In this document: one piece after another, positions 10,971 to 23,307 of the stretch
How the letters are laid out: every line of letters starts with the position of its first letter
Numbering within the stretch: the first letter of the stretch is position 1
Source: Amoebophrya sp. A120
Taxonomy: Eukaryota; Sar; Dinophyceae; Syndiniales; Amoebophryaceae
NCBI GenBank assembly: GCA_905178155.1
Contig: CAJINV010000008.1
Coordinates: forward strand, 62,001-126,000
Length of the DNA: 64,000 nucleotides
Reading direction: 5' to 3'
Program-made: the position numbers and the translations under genes
The notes under the pieces: model-generated
The model's database searches: none
The model's input: the letters and a program-made list of their open reading frames with translations, nothing else
Told to the model about the DNA's origin: nothing

Positions 10971-12386
10971 TCAAGTTCCCTCCAATTCCTCCGATCGTAA
11001 TTTTTCCAAAAGGCTTGCGATACGATTAAAGAGTTCCGCTTTCCTTTTGACGTGCTGTCTGTCCTCCTCTCGCGCCAACAGACTTGCATGCTGAGCTCGA
11101 CTTCCATAGTGCCCGCGTACGAACTCGCACCATCGAATGGCATCACATAATATCGGAAAGGAAAGCGACGTCCCTCGCTTCCGGTTGTCTTCTGCTAGTG
11201 CTACGTTTGTTCTTGGCGACGACGTAGTTTCTTTTCCAGTTGTGGCAGCAGCATTTCCTTCACACTGGATTTCGCGTAGCATTTCGAAAAGCGTCGAGGG
11301 GGCACGCAGCCACTGCTCCACTTCGTCAAGGAAGGACACGTACGGCCGCGCCGATGGAGGTTGAAAGAAAACAGCACCGGTAGAAGTACCGGTCTGGCGA
11401 TTCCTGAAATTCATCTCCAGCGGTCCGTGGCCTTCACGGTCTTCTTCCATGGGAAGTGCTGCATGCGGCGACTCTAATCCGGTGCTTTCTTCACCAGAAG
11501 AGTCGACCTCGTGTTCGTCATCCGCCACAGAGGATGTGTTTTGTCCAGCTCGTGCGCCATTTTGGTATAGGGTAGTAGTTATCAAATGTAAAAATGTCTG
11601 GGTCTGGAAGAATGCCACTTGTCATGCTAAATCTGAAGCATGCAAAAATCTGTGTTGCATGATCACCAAAAGTCGCTCAGGTTTGACCAAGTCGGGAGGG
11701 AGTTTCTCATGCAGGATAGGCATGAGAGAGATCGCACAGAATCTGTCATGCTAGGTCCTGCATTCCAGACCTCATGGGTCATGAAAAAGCTGCATGACAA
11801 ATCGCGCATTCTTCCAGATCCAGACCCAGACATTTTTGCAATCCATAGTAGTAGAATCGCGGTCGGTAACGACCACCTCATGCCAGAAACATAACCACGC
11901 CTTTATTTGCCGCCAGGATCGAGGTCGACGCGTAACTGGCGCAGCTCCACCAGGCGTGTTTATCGCACACTCCTTCGGTCTACTACCTGCGACGTTTGAT
12001 GCCGATGTAGCCACCATGGTGCTTTGCGCGGAGGAGTAACACAGCTGTTGTGGTGGTGGAAAAGCAAAAAAGGCGGCCGTGCTGATGTTGTTCTTGTTGG
12101 ACCTCCTCCCCCCACGACCTCCCTTGGGACCGGAGGGCGAGCGTCGCAAGATGGCGGCAACATCCGCGTTCAGCCATACACGAAGGTAGTCCCTGACGGT
12201 AGCCTCACCAAAATTTTTCGAGCTTCGCTCAAATTGGCACAGGCTGGGGACATCAAGGAAGACCAATATCACGAAAACGACCTCGTGCGGAAGATCCTGT
12301 ATGCCTCGAATTACACTGGTTGTGCGGCTCGCTTGTGCCGTTGTGGCAACGCTGGCGTGTTGCGCGTGCTCGTCCCGAATACCCAT
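10971..12386 (-). CDS. F-box-like protein interrupted by an introner
   Basis: Exon 1 runs from an ATG at 12386 to about 11846, exon 2 from about 11572 to the stop at 10971; together 380 residues. Residues ~30-75 read 'IQDLPHEVVFVILVFLDVPS' then 'CQFERSSKNFGEATVRDYLR', a good F-box (L-P-x-E start, hydrophobic second helix). F-box proteins link substrates to Skp1-Cul1 ubiquitin ligases. The remainder is low-complexity, then helical and basic near the C-terminus, with no known substrate-binding repeat. The two exons are separated only by the element at 11580-11845. Reading ...GAT TCT ACT ACT A, then CC CTA TAC CAA, keeps one frame if the element and one copy of its 7-bp duplication are removed. 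No GT-AG pair is available at these borders. It is the second F-box-like gene in the window. Confidence 0.65.
11580..11845. mobile_element. Introner with terminal inverted repeats, in F-box-like gene
   Basis: A 266-bp element flanked by the 7-bp duplication TAGTAGT (11573-11579 and 11846-11852). Its ends are inverted repeats: ATGTAAAAATGTCTGGGTCT near the left edge pairs with AGACCCAGACATTTTTGCA near the right edge, and both continue into GGAAGAATG / CATTCTTCC. It contains in-frame stops in the host frame, so it must be removed. Removal with one TAGTAGT copy restores the reading frame. Sliding the boundary through the duplication gives no GT...AG choice. Confidence 0.85.
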
Positions 12387-14070
12387 GCGCGAAATAATCA
12401 AGGTGTGCTGTCACATGAGATGGAGAGCGACCAATAATTCCTCTGAAACAGTTTCTACAACCACACAAGCACTGAACGCCATTAACGCATCAACATCTAG
12501 GATTCTGATGACACGAATAAATAGCTGCAGCTTGTTGAAGCAGCGGACGATAGAATATCTTCGGGCGGCTTGCTGCCCTAATAAAGACACACTTACGCCA
12601 CGACCAGCACGACACTTATATTCATTGCGTTGCGGATGCGGAAGACGAAGAGGCCCGGCATCAATATATAAAATTAGATCCAACGCTCCTGACCCTGACT
12701 TCAATACAAGATAAAAATGCTTATCTCCTTCGCTCTCATCGCTACCCAGAGCTGATTGATAATGACAAGCTCCTGTTTTTTTTTCCACGTGTCTGACCCG
12801 AGCCATTTCGTCGGTCCCTGCTCGTCCCGTGGCCAGGTATCAATATCTATGCGTCGCGCATCAACAGCAACTTGTACCGATGAGGCAGAGAGCACGTATA
12901 GAGCACCAGGGCATACACGTCGCAAGCACGGGTGCTGCGAGCGAGGCTCCCGCGCGGCTTCCGCCACACACTGTCACTGCGTCTCTCGCTGCTGTGACCA
13001 AGTGATAATTCGCCTCTTTTCAACATGTTGTTTCATTTCGCAAATAGATACAAGAGTTCCTAATTGTAAATACAGGGCTGCGAAAGCGAATCGGTCACAT
13101 ATTTTCTTGAGAGTTGTTGAGAGGTTCGTTGCGGCTCTCGTTCTCATCACCACCGCACGAAAGCAAGTCTAAATAGAAATACTTTTGAAGCACATTATAA
13201 AGTTGAAAAGAAGGTGTAGATCTAGATGGCAGTGGGAGCACCAGCATACTTCTTGGCGGTCACAGCTAACGCTCCACTTAACCATGAAGCTCGTGATAAA
13301 CTAGTCTAGTCTAAATGATAAAATGAGTCGACGATGCTGATGCTCGGTTTATCTTGATTCATTTTTGCGTAAAAAAGTTGTGTGCAATAATTGGTTGGAA
13401 TCCAACTATAATGTGGTCAAATTAATTTTGGTTTATTTTGTCTTTTCTTTCTTGTTTATATTGGTTGGATGGATTCGAAAAATCAACAGCTGTCCTGCTT
13501 GTAGGTATAATTGGCGACACTGCTGCTTTTATCTACGGCGCAGCACAGAGCGGAGACGATTAGACGGGTCCGACCCGCTAATTGCTCTCCAGTCCGTCTA
13601 TGGTTCCCGCCGTTGGCAAAATTTAAAGCTGTATTCTCAACATCTTCGGAATTTTGGCTGTTGCCGACATTCTGAGATGTCATCTCCGATCAGCCCACCT
13701 CAACTTTTGCGCATTAAATAGCAGTAGCATTATCTGCGAAGCTGAAAGCTCTTGTCCGGCTTTCTCGGCGGGCAACGAATTCGAACTGCATTATCATTGA
13801 TTGCGATCAAATGGAAATAGTTCATCGGATTTCGATTTTTTGATTACCTTTAAGTTTGTTTTTGATTTACCGTCTAAACTAAGCTTGATGTTGTAACATA
13901 CTGTCGTGATGTCGTCTAGCGAATGAAATTAGAAAGTCAGCATTATCTGTTCCTTCTTGTTCTGCGTTACCTCGACCGTGATCAAGGTACGCGTACGCGG
14001 CGTTTCTTTTATCACTGGAGTTCTTCTCGTGGTCTTTTTACTTTGACTGATAAACGACGCGCTCCTGCTT
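12387..14070. other. Intergenic, nothing firm
   Basis: Minus frames at 12411-12806 and 12701-12967 and a plus frame at 12756-13172 overlap each other and carry no recognised domain. Some could be upstream exons or 5' UTR of the F-box-like gene. From 13170 to 14070 only short frames are seen. Confidence 0.4.
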
Positions 14071-17000
14071 TTACCGAGAGTCCGGCTTTACAAAGTTGTT
14101 TCGCTGGGCCGCTGGCTTCATCGTGTCAAGACGATTGGGATCGTAGTTGCCGGTCTGCCACTTGTCCAGCACTCGTTCGCTAGGAATGCGGCGGTCGCTT
14201 GCCATTGTCCGTGCGGTCGTTCTACTGGTGCTTTGATTTCCGCCCGGGATTGACTGCGCGGGGGCTCGGCTCGGGCCCCTCTCGAAGTCGATGCTTGCTT
14301 GCCATCCCGGTCTGTTCTGGCTTTCCTGCTTCGAGACCGCCCCGCCGTCTCCTACCAACCTTGGCGGCCCGGGGTCTATGGCACCGCTGGAGCCGTAGCT
14401 CGTTCCCGAATACGGTCGGCTCCCTCCGCGGGTCCCGCCGAATTTCTGTTGATTGTTGTTCGACGCACCGGCGGCTCCACTTCCGGACAGCGGCCTGCCT
14501 GCTCCCCCTATTCGCGCCTTCATCTCGAAGGCGTAGCTGTGCTCACCCTCCATTATGTTCTTGCCGTTCGAGCTCGGAGGTGCCGGTGAATCGAAGTCAT
14601 GCAAGAGCCGCGAGGACGTGGGACTGCCTTGCGATTCCATCTGGAACCTGTCGTAATTTTGCCGGCTGGAGCTATCGCCCGGCGGAGGACTCTTCTGCCT
14701 CCCGCCGTGTTGCGACATGCGACTACTAGCTTTGTTTCGGCTGTTCAGCTGGTGCAGCGGCGGAGGTATTCTTTTCCGCGCAGCGCCGGTCTTTGCTTTA
14801 GCTTTGGCCTTTCCGACGGCCGGTAGTCGCCCGCTGTCGGGAGCTTTGGTTTCTGTGGCTTTGCCGTACATGTCCTGACCCCCTAGACCGGTCAAACCGC
14901 CGGCCGTACCTAGGAAGTCGTCCGCGCCCTTCACGTTGAAAGCAGGATCTAGCTTCTCCTCGGTTGGGTCTTCGCTGGTGTATTTCACGCCCTGGTCTGC
15001 CACCTCCACACAGACCCTGTTGTTACGAGGCATCAGTTTTGCCTACTATGCAGGACAGTGTGGATGTAGATGTTGATGTTGAAGCATTCCTACTTTCATC
15101 GCCATTTCGCAATGGCATTCATGTATTCCCACAGTTGAGGGGAGAGACCACCTCGAAACAAATCCAAGTTCTTGCTAAAGGTTCAACTAAAACTTCTGGC
15201 TCTACTTCTTTTACTCGATGTCGATGAGCGGCTTTGACTCCGGTGCTTTGACCGTAACATCAAGGAAAAAAGATCGAGTTGTCACTAGCAACCTGTACCT
15301 GAGTTGGTTCCCTGAATGGACGTTTATTTGTCCCGTTGCGGTTTTGATGACACTTGTTACGCCCTCCATGACCCTCAATTGATCGTTGATTTTTTGGATG
15401 CCCCCGCCAGTCAGCGTGTTTCTTCTTAGGTCGAGGGCCTTCAAATACGGAGTTTGCATTACCAACTGGAGTAGCTGGTTTACGGCGTCGTCGGTCAGAC
15501 CTGAAAATTTGAGAGGTTTCACCTTCAAGAACATGCATTTTTTCACTGTCACGCGGATTACACATACTCCTTTTCTTCCTCTTTCTGATGCAGATTATTA
15601 ATTTCATTCTCGTAGAAAACATAAAGATAAAGAGTAAAAAACTTCAGAGTTGTGAGTGTCAGAGCAAGAGACGTACTTACTATAATACCGTTTTCGGCAA
15701 GCGAGATGAAGTAAACTTTTTCTTGAATTTGGTATCGCTGGAGCAGCGATGTGAGTTCCTGCAACTCTCTCGGCGTCAGGTTCAGGCCGTCGAGGTTGAT
15801 ATTGTGGTGGTCTCCAGACTCGAAGAGATTCATCATATACCGCACCAGCGCACGTGTTTTGTAGCTCTCAAACATCGACGTCTTTTCGAAGAGGACCAAG
15901 TTCTTCTGCCGAAGCGCGGATACCAAGCTATTGGACTTTGCTAAGTCGCCCAGGTACTGGTCGCAATGCCCTGAAATATGTTTATGAGTATGGGAATGGG
16001 TAATATGACACCACGACAATGAAATTTATCTGTAAATGCGTTGCTCTCTTCCTCAATAAGGATCGCAAGTTTCTTGCCATTGTCGTGTGCTTGTGCACTT
16101 GTAGTGACATTGTATCTGTAACATGACAAAACCTTTCCATCAGAACATATTGGTGTCGCCTAGGCACGCGATTCTCGCCGATAGTCCTGATTCTGATTGT
16201 ACTACATGCGCATGCCAATCTTTTCCTTGCCAACTGAGTGATTAATCATGAGAAGAATTTTAGTTTTACATGCAACTCCAAATCGACAGCATTAGAAACT
16301 CATGTGTACCTTGCGCCGTATGCAGTAGCTCGAGTAATTGTGCAAGTTTTTCGACGCTTATCCCAACTAAATTTACCCTCACCGTCACTACGGAGACGCA
16401 AACTGTTTAAACTTTCGTTTAAAGGAAATGTCGCAATAGTCATTGTATTTCGATTTTGTTGAGGATTTTAAATCCTCAAACAAAATCAAATTTTAAATCC
16501 ACAAAAGCAAGTAAATTTTACTTGCTTTTGTGGATTTTCAAGCACAGGTTGAGGTTGCGCGAAGAGGACAATGCTGCTGCTATAACGTTCATGCCCGGCA
16601 ACATACACGTAAGGTCCCATGGTTCAAGCATGGTATGGCGCTCGCGCTGGTGGTGGGGGCGAAAATTTAACAAAAGATAACGAGGCTCGGCACTGGATTC
16701 TTGTTTTGCTGCGCCTCGTACAGGAATTCGTTTATCTGCAGCTTCTCGAGAAGAGTCGACTCGTTGCTCTGAATCAAAATTGGGCGCTGCCTCCCTGTCT
16801 CATCCAGCACATCTTCTCGTTTTACATACTCCAACTCTGCCCTGTGTTTTGTAGTGAAATGAATTTCAGATTCAATTTGGTAGTTTCGTTTATAAGGGTA
16901 ATCCTGTTCCTGATTTATTCGTTTTTCTGAATGACAGACACTGACACGTCGCCACGTAGCCGCAACAGAAAACAAGAATAAGCATGTGGACATACTACAC

Positions 17001-20000
17001 TACCAGCAACACTCTGAGTCTGATCACCACTACCTTAGATTCACCGTGGTTTCTCTGATATCCTGCAGAGCCAGGTCCAGCTTGTCAATCTCTTCTCGCA
17101 AGAGATTGTTCGTTTTTGACATATCTGCGAAACGATCCGCGGACTTCTTGATTTCGCCCTTCAGACTGGACTTCTCTTCCTCTTGACCGTCTATTCTGGA
17201 CGCCAAATACGCGTTTTGCGTTTGCAGCGCGTTTATCTGCTCGTTCAGCTCGACGATATGCTTTCCGATCTGTATCAGTGTTCGTCGATTTTTGTTTTCT
17301 ATTTTTACTTTCTTAATCTTATAGTGTCTTTCACAACTACAAAAGGTCGCTGTCTGAGCCTAGCTCTAGTCATGGAGACTAGAAGTGCGGTGGACCACGC
17401 CGGCAGCAAAAAATGTTGGACAAAATTTAGGAAGAAGGAGATCACGACTCAGTGAAGACTTGTACCTGTTCCTGCATATTCTGCGCGGTTGCTATGCTTT
17501 CCTCGATTTTCTTGTTTTTCTTTTTGAGAAGGGCGGACTCAGAGTCAGCGTCGCGCTTCTCTTGCTCCGCGATTTGCTTGGCGTCGAGTTCCATCGAGAT
17601 CTTCGACTGCACGTTGGCGATCAGCTTTTCGGTATTCGAAAACTTTTTCTGCTTTGCTGAATTCTCGGCTTCCATGCGCTTCAGCTCCACCTGGTTCAGG
17701 CGCAAACTATCCATCAGGCCGTACACCTTGTCGGCCATCTCTCGAAACTTCTCCGCGGACCGCCGGTTCTCCTCGTGCAGTTGCTCGTTGGACTTCTCCG
17801 CGGTGTTCAGCGTCTTCTTGAGCACGTCAATCTGCGACTCCAGGCTTTCTATCTTCTGCTGCAGAGAGGCCTTGTCTCGCTCGAAAGAGCCACGCTCATT
17901 CTGTTTTGGTTGAAAAGTAGGTCGCGGATGATGTGAAAAGTAGAAGAACACATAATTCTTGGCACAACTACAGATCATGACGTGCCACGAACATCATTTC
18001 GTCCCATGAATTGTTGACACAGGTCGTGCAGCAACAGCACAATTGTGACAACTCAACAACAAGAAGATAAATACCTCGTCTCCGTCCATTTGCTTCTTCA
18101 TTTGTTCGATCTCCTTCTTTAGCCCTGACGCAGTGTCCCTGAGTCCGGCCAGCTCCTCGTTGAGGTGCTGTTCGCGGGTGTCTTGCTTCTGCAGCTGCTG
18201 CATGTATTCAACATTTTTGTTGGACACCACCGTGAGCACTTGGTTCAGAGCTTCGATGTCCACCTGGGTCTGCGCATCCACGCTGGCAATGTCCGCTCGT
18301 AAGGACTCGTTCAGTTGCCGAAACTCGCGGAGCTGATCTGCTGTTTGCAGTATCCCGTATAAAAACGTCCCCACCCCAGAGTCAGCCTGGGGATTTTGCA
18401 GCACAAGCCTAGAAGTTTGGGGACTCACGCATCACAAGTTGCAGTCCGTAGTGTAGTGCAGGTTACTAGCAAGGACAAACGCGTCACAAATCCATCTGCT
18501 TATCCTGGTTACAGCATTACAAATTCCAAAACACGACTAGAATGAAACGCCTCTCATGGAGATGCGCATTACAAATGTTCCATTAACCTCAGCCGTCCCG
18601 TCGTGTAATTCAATTTTTGAAGCATTTTTGACGAATTTGTGAAGAAAGGCCATTTTGAAAATGGACCCACTACGCACAGCGATTTTCCGAGCTCTTTCCG
18701 CCTGCTTCCCGACAACCGAAACAGGGGCGCGACGGCAAACAAAGCGCGCTCCGTGTCCCCGCGTGCGCGGCATTTCTCCCTTTCCCAAGTCGCGGTTTGT
18801 TACGATGGTGTCACGCGACAAAAACGCGACATATGGCAAAGACGAAGCTGCCAAGGTCAAATCGGCTGCAGCTTCCAAACAGCCCTTGGTGTGGCAAGCC
18901 GCTAACAAAAGCGACGGTCCCCAGTGGTATGTAAACACCAACGCCACAACTCTCACCAAAAGAGGTGGGCTTCCAATCCTATGGATGCAGCTACAGAAGT
19001 ACAGTTAGCGGCCCGAAGGGCCGCGCGCCCCGGGCTTTTCATGCGAGTTGGTCGCCCGAAGCCGAAAGGGCGCGGACGAACCAACGTCATTTGGTTGCAG
19101 ATGAATCTTGAGAACGCCGGAACCTGAAGCGAAGTCCCGACACTTCAAAAAAAAGTCAGGACATTTTTGAAGAGAGTCAAAAAAGAGTCAAACGCAAGTC
19201 AAAATTGACCGTCACAATAGGGGACGCAGAACTTGACTTTTTTTTGACTCTCTTCAAGAATTTCTTGATTGCCGTCAAAAGTTGTTTGATTGCCGTCAAA
19301 AATTGCTTGATTGCCGTCAAAAATTGTTTGATTGCCGTCAAAAATTGCTTGATTGCCGTCAAAAATTGCTTGATTGTCGTCAAAATATCTTGACGGCCGT
19401 CAAAATATCTTGACCGTCTTCAAGTCTAGGTGACTGCGTTCAACAATTGTGGATCTTCCTCAACAATTGTCGACCGGCTGCACTTACCGGCGAATTGACC
19501 GGATGCATTCTTGTTGATTCCCCGCAACAAGTGGCGACTGTTTCAGGATCGTCTGAATCCAAATCAGCCATCCTTCAGAGGCTGACTCAGGGGCGGGGCA
19601 GAGCGACGTGATATTGCTTCGCACGACTGCCGCGGATGACACGCAATATTGTGCACGCGATTCACCACGCGCCCGCACGAGGAGACGAGTGGAGTCGGGT
19701 CGCAGCAAGGACTGCAACGTCACAACCAGCGGACTTCGAGCCCCAAAAACAGCAGGCAAGAGCTTCGCTTTTTCAAAAAGTGCTTTCTTCACAAATGCTT
19801 CAAAAATTGATCAAAAATCAGTAGCACAACAGGCGGTCTAGCGTTAATGTTCCAGTCATTGCAAATCTGCATCACAACTCTGGGGTGGGGATCATGTTTT
19901 TACAAATGATATGCAGGGACTCTTCCTTCTTGCCCTTGATCAGGTTTTCGATCTCCTCCTTGATTTTGTCGAACTCGCCCTCGAGGACCTTCAGGCTGTT

Positions 20001-20793
20001 GTTCTCCTCATCGAGCTATGCAATACAAATTTCCCGTACATGTACAAGATGCATTACAAATTTCACCAATTTGAAGCGTAAAACTTGCCATGCTAGACTA
20101 GGATCGAAGCCAATTTTTGTCATGCAAAGACCGCATGCGTACGTGTACGGGAAATTTACTGTGGATACGAGCTCCCCTATCTTTGCGACCAGGTCCCGCG
20201 TTTTCACTTCCTCCAGCTCCAACAGTTCGAGCATCTGTTGGTTCTGCTGGGACAGGACGCGGACATGCTCGTCCTTGGAGATCAGCTCGGTTTTTTCCTG
20301 CACCAAGGCGTCCTGCAAAACTTGAATCTTCTGCTGCACCGAGGCTGTCTCCACCAGCATCTGCTGCTCCTTGTCCTCCCATTCTCGCACAAGTCCTGTT
20401 GGCGAAAATAAATGTTTTCCAAAGCAATTTTGTTTCGTTTGTTGGCACTTTTATATAACGTGACAGCCCTGATGAAATAAATGAGTCAACACAGAATTTT
20501 TGCTTATGGCTACCCCGAGAAATAAAACAATGCTGCGCCGATAGTAGTGAAGAGCAACAATTCAATTTCAACAGAATACGTAATGTGTTGTCGCGCTCGT
20601 CTTCGATATTTTCCAAGGCTTGCAGAACATTGTTGTTCTGCTCCTGTAAAAAGGCGATTTCGCTTGCCCGGAAACCAGCTTCGCCAGTGGTATCTTCTTG
20701 CTGGTTCGGATCCTGCTCCAAAATCGAACTGGTGCTCTGCATGGCCCGGCTGTCACTCTCCGCCGGGCCGCGGCTCGCCTCGGAGGCTGCCAT
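14071..20793 (-). CDS. Long coiled-coil and leucine-rich-repeat-like protein, ten exons
   Basis: Reconstructed exons: 20793-20580, 20395-20168, 20011-19912, 18345-18075, 17900-17466, 17269-17034, 16841-16672, 15970-15689, 15545-15215, 15016-14071; about 1070 residues in one continuous frame. The first ATG reads MAASEASRG. Residues ~40-560 are almost continuous heptad-type coiled coil (E, Q, K, L rich; for example 'REFRQLNESLRADIASVDAQ'). A leucine-rich-repeat-like part follows ('LNLTPRELQELTSLL', 'LKALDLRRNTLTGGGIQKIN'), then a low-complexity, basic, Gly/Ser/Pro-rich tail. The layout suggests a structural or flagellar/centrosomal scaffold, but I cannot name a family. Most introns are GT-AG (for example 20396-20579, GTATTC...AACAG). 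Introns 2 and 3 are introners without GT-AG ends. The exon 7-8 junction (TTTT|GTTAAA to TTTCAG|GGC) is the least certain. Confidence 0.7.
16451..16537. repeat. Two adjacent perfect palindromes inside an intron
   Basis: A first inverted repeat, GATTTTGTTGAGGATTT against AAATCCTCAAACAAAATC (one-base difference), is followed at 16495-16537 by a perfect 21-bp-arm one whose left arm is AAATCCACAAAAGCAAGTAA plus A. They lie in the long intron between exons 7 and 8 of the coiled-coil gene. They could be foldback elements, decayed introners, or hairpins that bring splice sites together. Confidence 0.75.
18583..19845. mobile_element. Non-autonomous DNA transposon nested in an introner
   Basis: About 1263 bp flanked by the 9-bp direct duplication AATGTTCCA (18574-18582 and 19846-19854). 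Its ends are imperfect inverted repeats of about 75 bp: CAATTTTTGAAGCATTT and TTTGTGAAGAAAG near the left are matched in inverse by CTTTCTTCACAAATGCTTC and AAAAATTGATC near the right. The empty site is confirmed by the related introner at 54.3-54.6 kb, which runs straight through the equivalent position. No transposase frame is present; the interior holds a tandem repeat and a stem-loop. The superfamily is not assigned; a 9-bp duplication is within the range of several cut-and-paste families. Confidence 0.85.
19171..19424. repeat. 21-bp tandem repeat with flanking stem
   Basis: At least six 21-bp units, consensus TTGATTGCCGTCAAAAATTG plus C, run from 19265 to about 19389, followed by two 19-bp variants (CTTGACGGCCGTCAAAATAT type). 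Just left of it, GAAGAGAGTCAAAAAAGAGT (19171 onward) and GACTCTCTTCAAG (19247 onward) form an inverted pair. The array lies wholly inside the nested transposon. Confidence 0.8.
20018..20167. mobile_element. Short introner in coiled-coil gene
   Basis: 150 bp flanked by the 6-bp duplication CGAGCT (20012-20017 and 20168-20173). Inverted ends: AAATTTCCCGTACATGTAC at the left, GTACGTGTACGGGAAATTT at the right, with a TATCC-type terminus on the host-sense side (TATCCACAG). Removal with one duplication copy joins GGG GAG CTC G|AT GAG GAG in frame, giving uninterrupted coiled coil. No GT-AG pair is available. CT-AG is the closest, at one sliding position. Confidence 0.85.
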
Positions 20794-23307
20794 ATTGTTC
20801 TTCTTGCGAGAAGGACTCTACGTCTTGGTCTTCTACTCCGCGACCGAGGCTTTATCTACTTACTTGCCGTCAGAGGCTTCTGCTCCTCGTCCTCACCAAA
20901 AATGCACCGCAGCGCCGCGAATAGAATCACTCATCGGCGGAAGCAGGGTGATGAGTCGGGGGGCCTGATGATGCTTTAGTAATCGTTACCCACACGTCGA
21001 CCACGTACCTGTTTGAGAAGATCTCCTTCTGCTGCTTCTTCGTGGAAAGCGTGGCACCGTGCAGCGGGCCGCGTCAACTATCGATTTACTGGCTCTCACA
21101 AAAATGACGTAAAATCCATGTCGACTCGTTTTTTTTGTAAGATTTTATCGTCTTATAAGTTGACCTTCACCTTTCACTTCTACCAAATTGCTCGTCTATC
21201 ATGTCCTATCATAATTAGCCTCATTCCATAATATCCATAATTGATGCTGCCGATTGGTTTGTGATGCTGGGGAATATCATCCAACGAAAACGATGACGAA
21301 TCGAACGATATAAGAGAACTAGGCTCAGTCACGACCACGGGGTCCAGGACCACACACAACTAACTATGTCTAACCCTCTCTCCATGTCTATGTGTGTCCT
21401 CTCGTTATTCTCATTCTCTCGGATCATTCCAAAACGTCATAACTCTCTCGTCTACACGATAATGAGTTCCTCCCTCGCTATTTTCAACATATTTACAACA
21501 CTCTGCGCTGTCTCAACTCAGGTACAGAGCGAAGATGACGATAATCAATCTCAAACTCGATGGAGGGATACAAAATTAATTGGCATGGGCATGCACATGC
21601 AAGAACGGATACGAATCAATGCGATGGCACGATTAACGAATTAAATTCCGCTCATGCTTAAGTCATCCTTCTTTTTTACGAGGGAACACTTCGAGTTATA
21701 CAGATAGCTGACCACACGAAGACAGAGCCAGATGAACTCGCTAGCGTTTTTTCCTGTACTTCCGTGAAGTAGAGATGGATTTCCGCTGAAGTTGCGTGCT
21801 TTGAAAAAGCAAAGAAATCATGAAAAGTCTAATGCCGGCGCAATCGCGGCCTCATTCAAACCTTCTGTGGAAGCGTTGCACTTCTTGTGATAGAAACACT
21901 CCAACTCAATGCTCAAAGCAAGAAGCCGCGACCTTCTACCAAAAGCCATGTCGTCCACCACCTCGCTAAACGTTCATTATCTGAGATTTTCTTGATGCGA
22001 AATCAATGCGTATCACCATCACTGCATCTAGAAAAAGTGGGAGCGCGAAGGCTGATGCATTTCGTTCTCATACAGAAAAATCATGCAAGTGGTGTCTACT
22101 AATCGTTATCGTGTTATTTGTGTTGAATATGAAAGAATAATACCCTTGAAACCGTACTGGCCTGGCAGCGCACGAGGTTTGCGGTCGTCGAATCGTCACA
22201 GGTTGAAAGAGCGAACTTGTGATTGTAACACTGAAAGAATTCTTCTGCGAGAGGAGCGCAATCTTTCGATGATAATGATGCGACGCTCGTGACCGCCTGA
22301 AATTACATACATCACTGTGTGCGTAATTTGCATGATCATCATGTTTTATTTGAGCTTCCAGCCACAGGCAAAGGCAGAGAAGATTTTGCAGAAAGAATGA
22401 AAGTGAAAGAATGGGTAAGCTTGTTCTCAAGTACTTAGAATCGCGCTCCATCATCTCATCTGAAACAGCGCTTGAGCAAATTTCCTTAAAAAACAGCAAG
22501 GAACTGAATTCAGCAATTAGTATGGTGATGTACATATTGCAGCTGCTGTTTGCAGGCTTCGGGTCCTTTCTTGCTGACGCACTCCCGGAAGGACCGTACT
22601 TCCTGCCGTGCCTCCACCGGAGACGCCATTCTTGACGATCTTGCAATTATCTAAGTGCAGCCGCTGCCTCTGTTTCTTTATTTTTTTGGTTGGTGTCTCC
22701 ATTCGTATCCGGGTTCAACATAAGGGAGTACCCAACAGTACCAGTAGATAGTGCAATGGAAAATCCTTCTTGAGGATAAAGAAGATTGATCATACGGATG
22801 AAGTTCGTGGTTCATTACCAGGAATCATCGACGACGATTGAGAAGCAACAACGATTTATGCTTTGCAAGAGCAAGCAGACCGCTGCGAGCTCTATACACA
22901 ATGACATTAGGTGTACTCGACCATATTCTACTGGCAATTTGAGAAGGATACATGCAATCTCTTTGATGTGCGGAAGCAATGGGAGGAGCACGAGAGGATG
23001 AGCAAAAATAAATGTCGAATCAATTATAAGGTACGGAACCGAAAAAAAAGAAACAAGCACACGCGCCTGAACACGACAGGCATAAAAAACAGAATTGACA
23101 ATTGTCACATTGTCACGGAAATCGACCACAACTTTAGAGAAGCGATAACGTTCATCAGCCGTAGAGGCATGCGTTGGTTGCGCGAACAATCTTTGTATGC
23201 GAGTCTTATGTGCCACGATTTGTAGCACGATGATCAACACTTGTGCAGCTGTTGCAAGTGCAACATATTGATATGCCTCGAGAAATTCATAAGCATATTT
23301 ACATCTT
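20794..23307. other. Intergenic, about 2.5 kb, nothing firm
   Basis: AT-rich with short frames on both strands (longest about 230 codons, minus, 22815-23519; its upstream part is an out-of-frame shadow of the last CIAO1 exon). No domain, RNA gene or clear repeat recognised. Confidence 0.5.

Larger units (their letters stand above)
18351..19911. mobile_element. Introner carrying a nested transposon, in coiled-coil gene
   Basis: Flanked by the 5-bp duplication TGCAG (18346-18350 and 19912-19916). The left end reads TATCCCGTATAAAAACGTCC and CCCACCCCAGAGT; the right end is its inverted counterpart, ACTCTGGGGTGGGGATCATG then TTTTTACAAATGATA. Without the nested insert (18583-19845 plus one 9-bp duplication) it is about 289 bp, nearly the size of the element at 54324-54602, and the two align through much of their interior on opposite strands. 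Host exons join in frame as GAG TCC CTG CA|A ACA GCA when the element and one TGCAG are removed. No GT-AG choice exists at the borders. Confidence 0.9.

Noticed and set aside
18655-19008. 117-codon plus frame inside the nested transposon as a transposase
   Set aside because: Too short, no DDE-type or other transposase motif; the element appears non-autonomous.
19177-19383. Frame encoding a 7-residue repeat (FLTAIKQ type)
   Set aside because: It is the translation of the 21-bp tandem repeat inside the transposon, not a plausible gene.
19265-19389. CRISPR-like regular repeats
   Set aside because: Units are tandem with no unique spacers, in a eukaryotic transposon.
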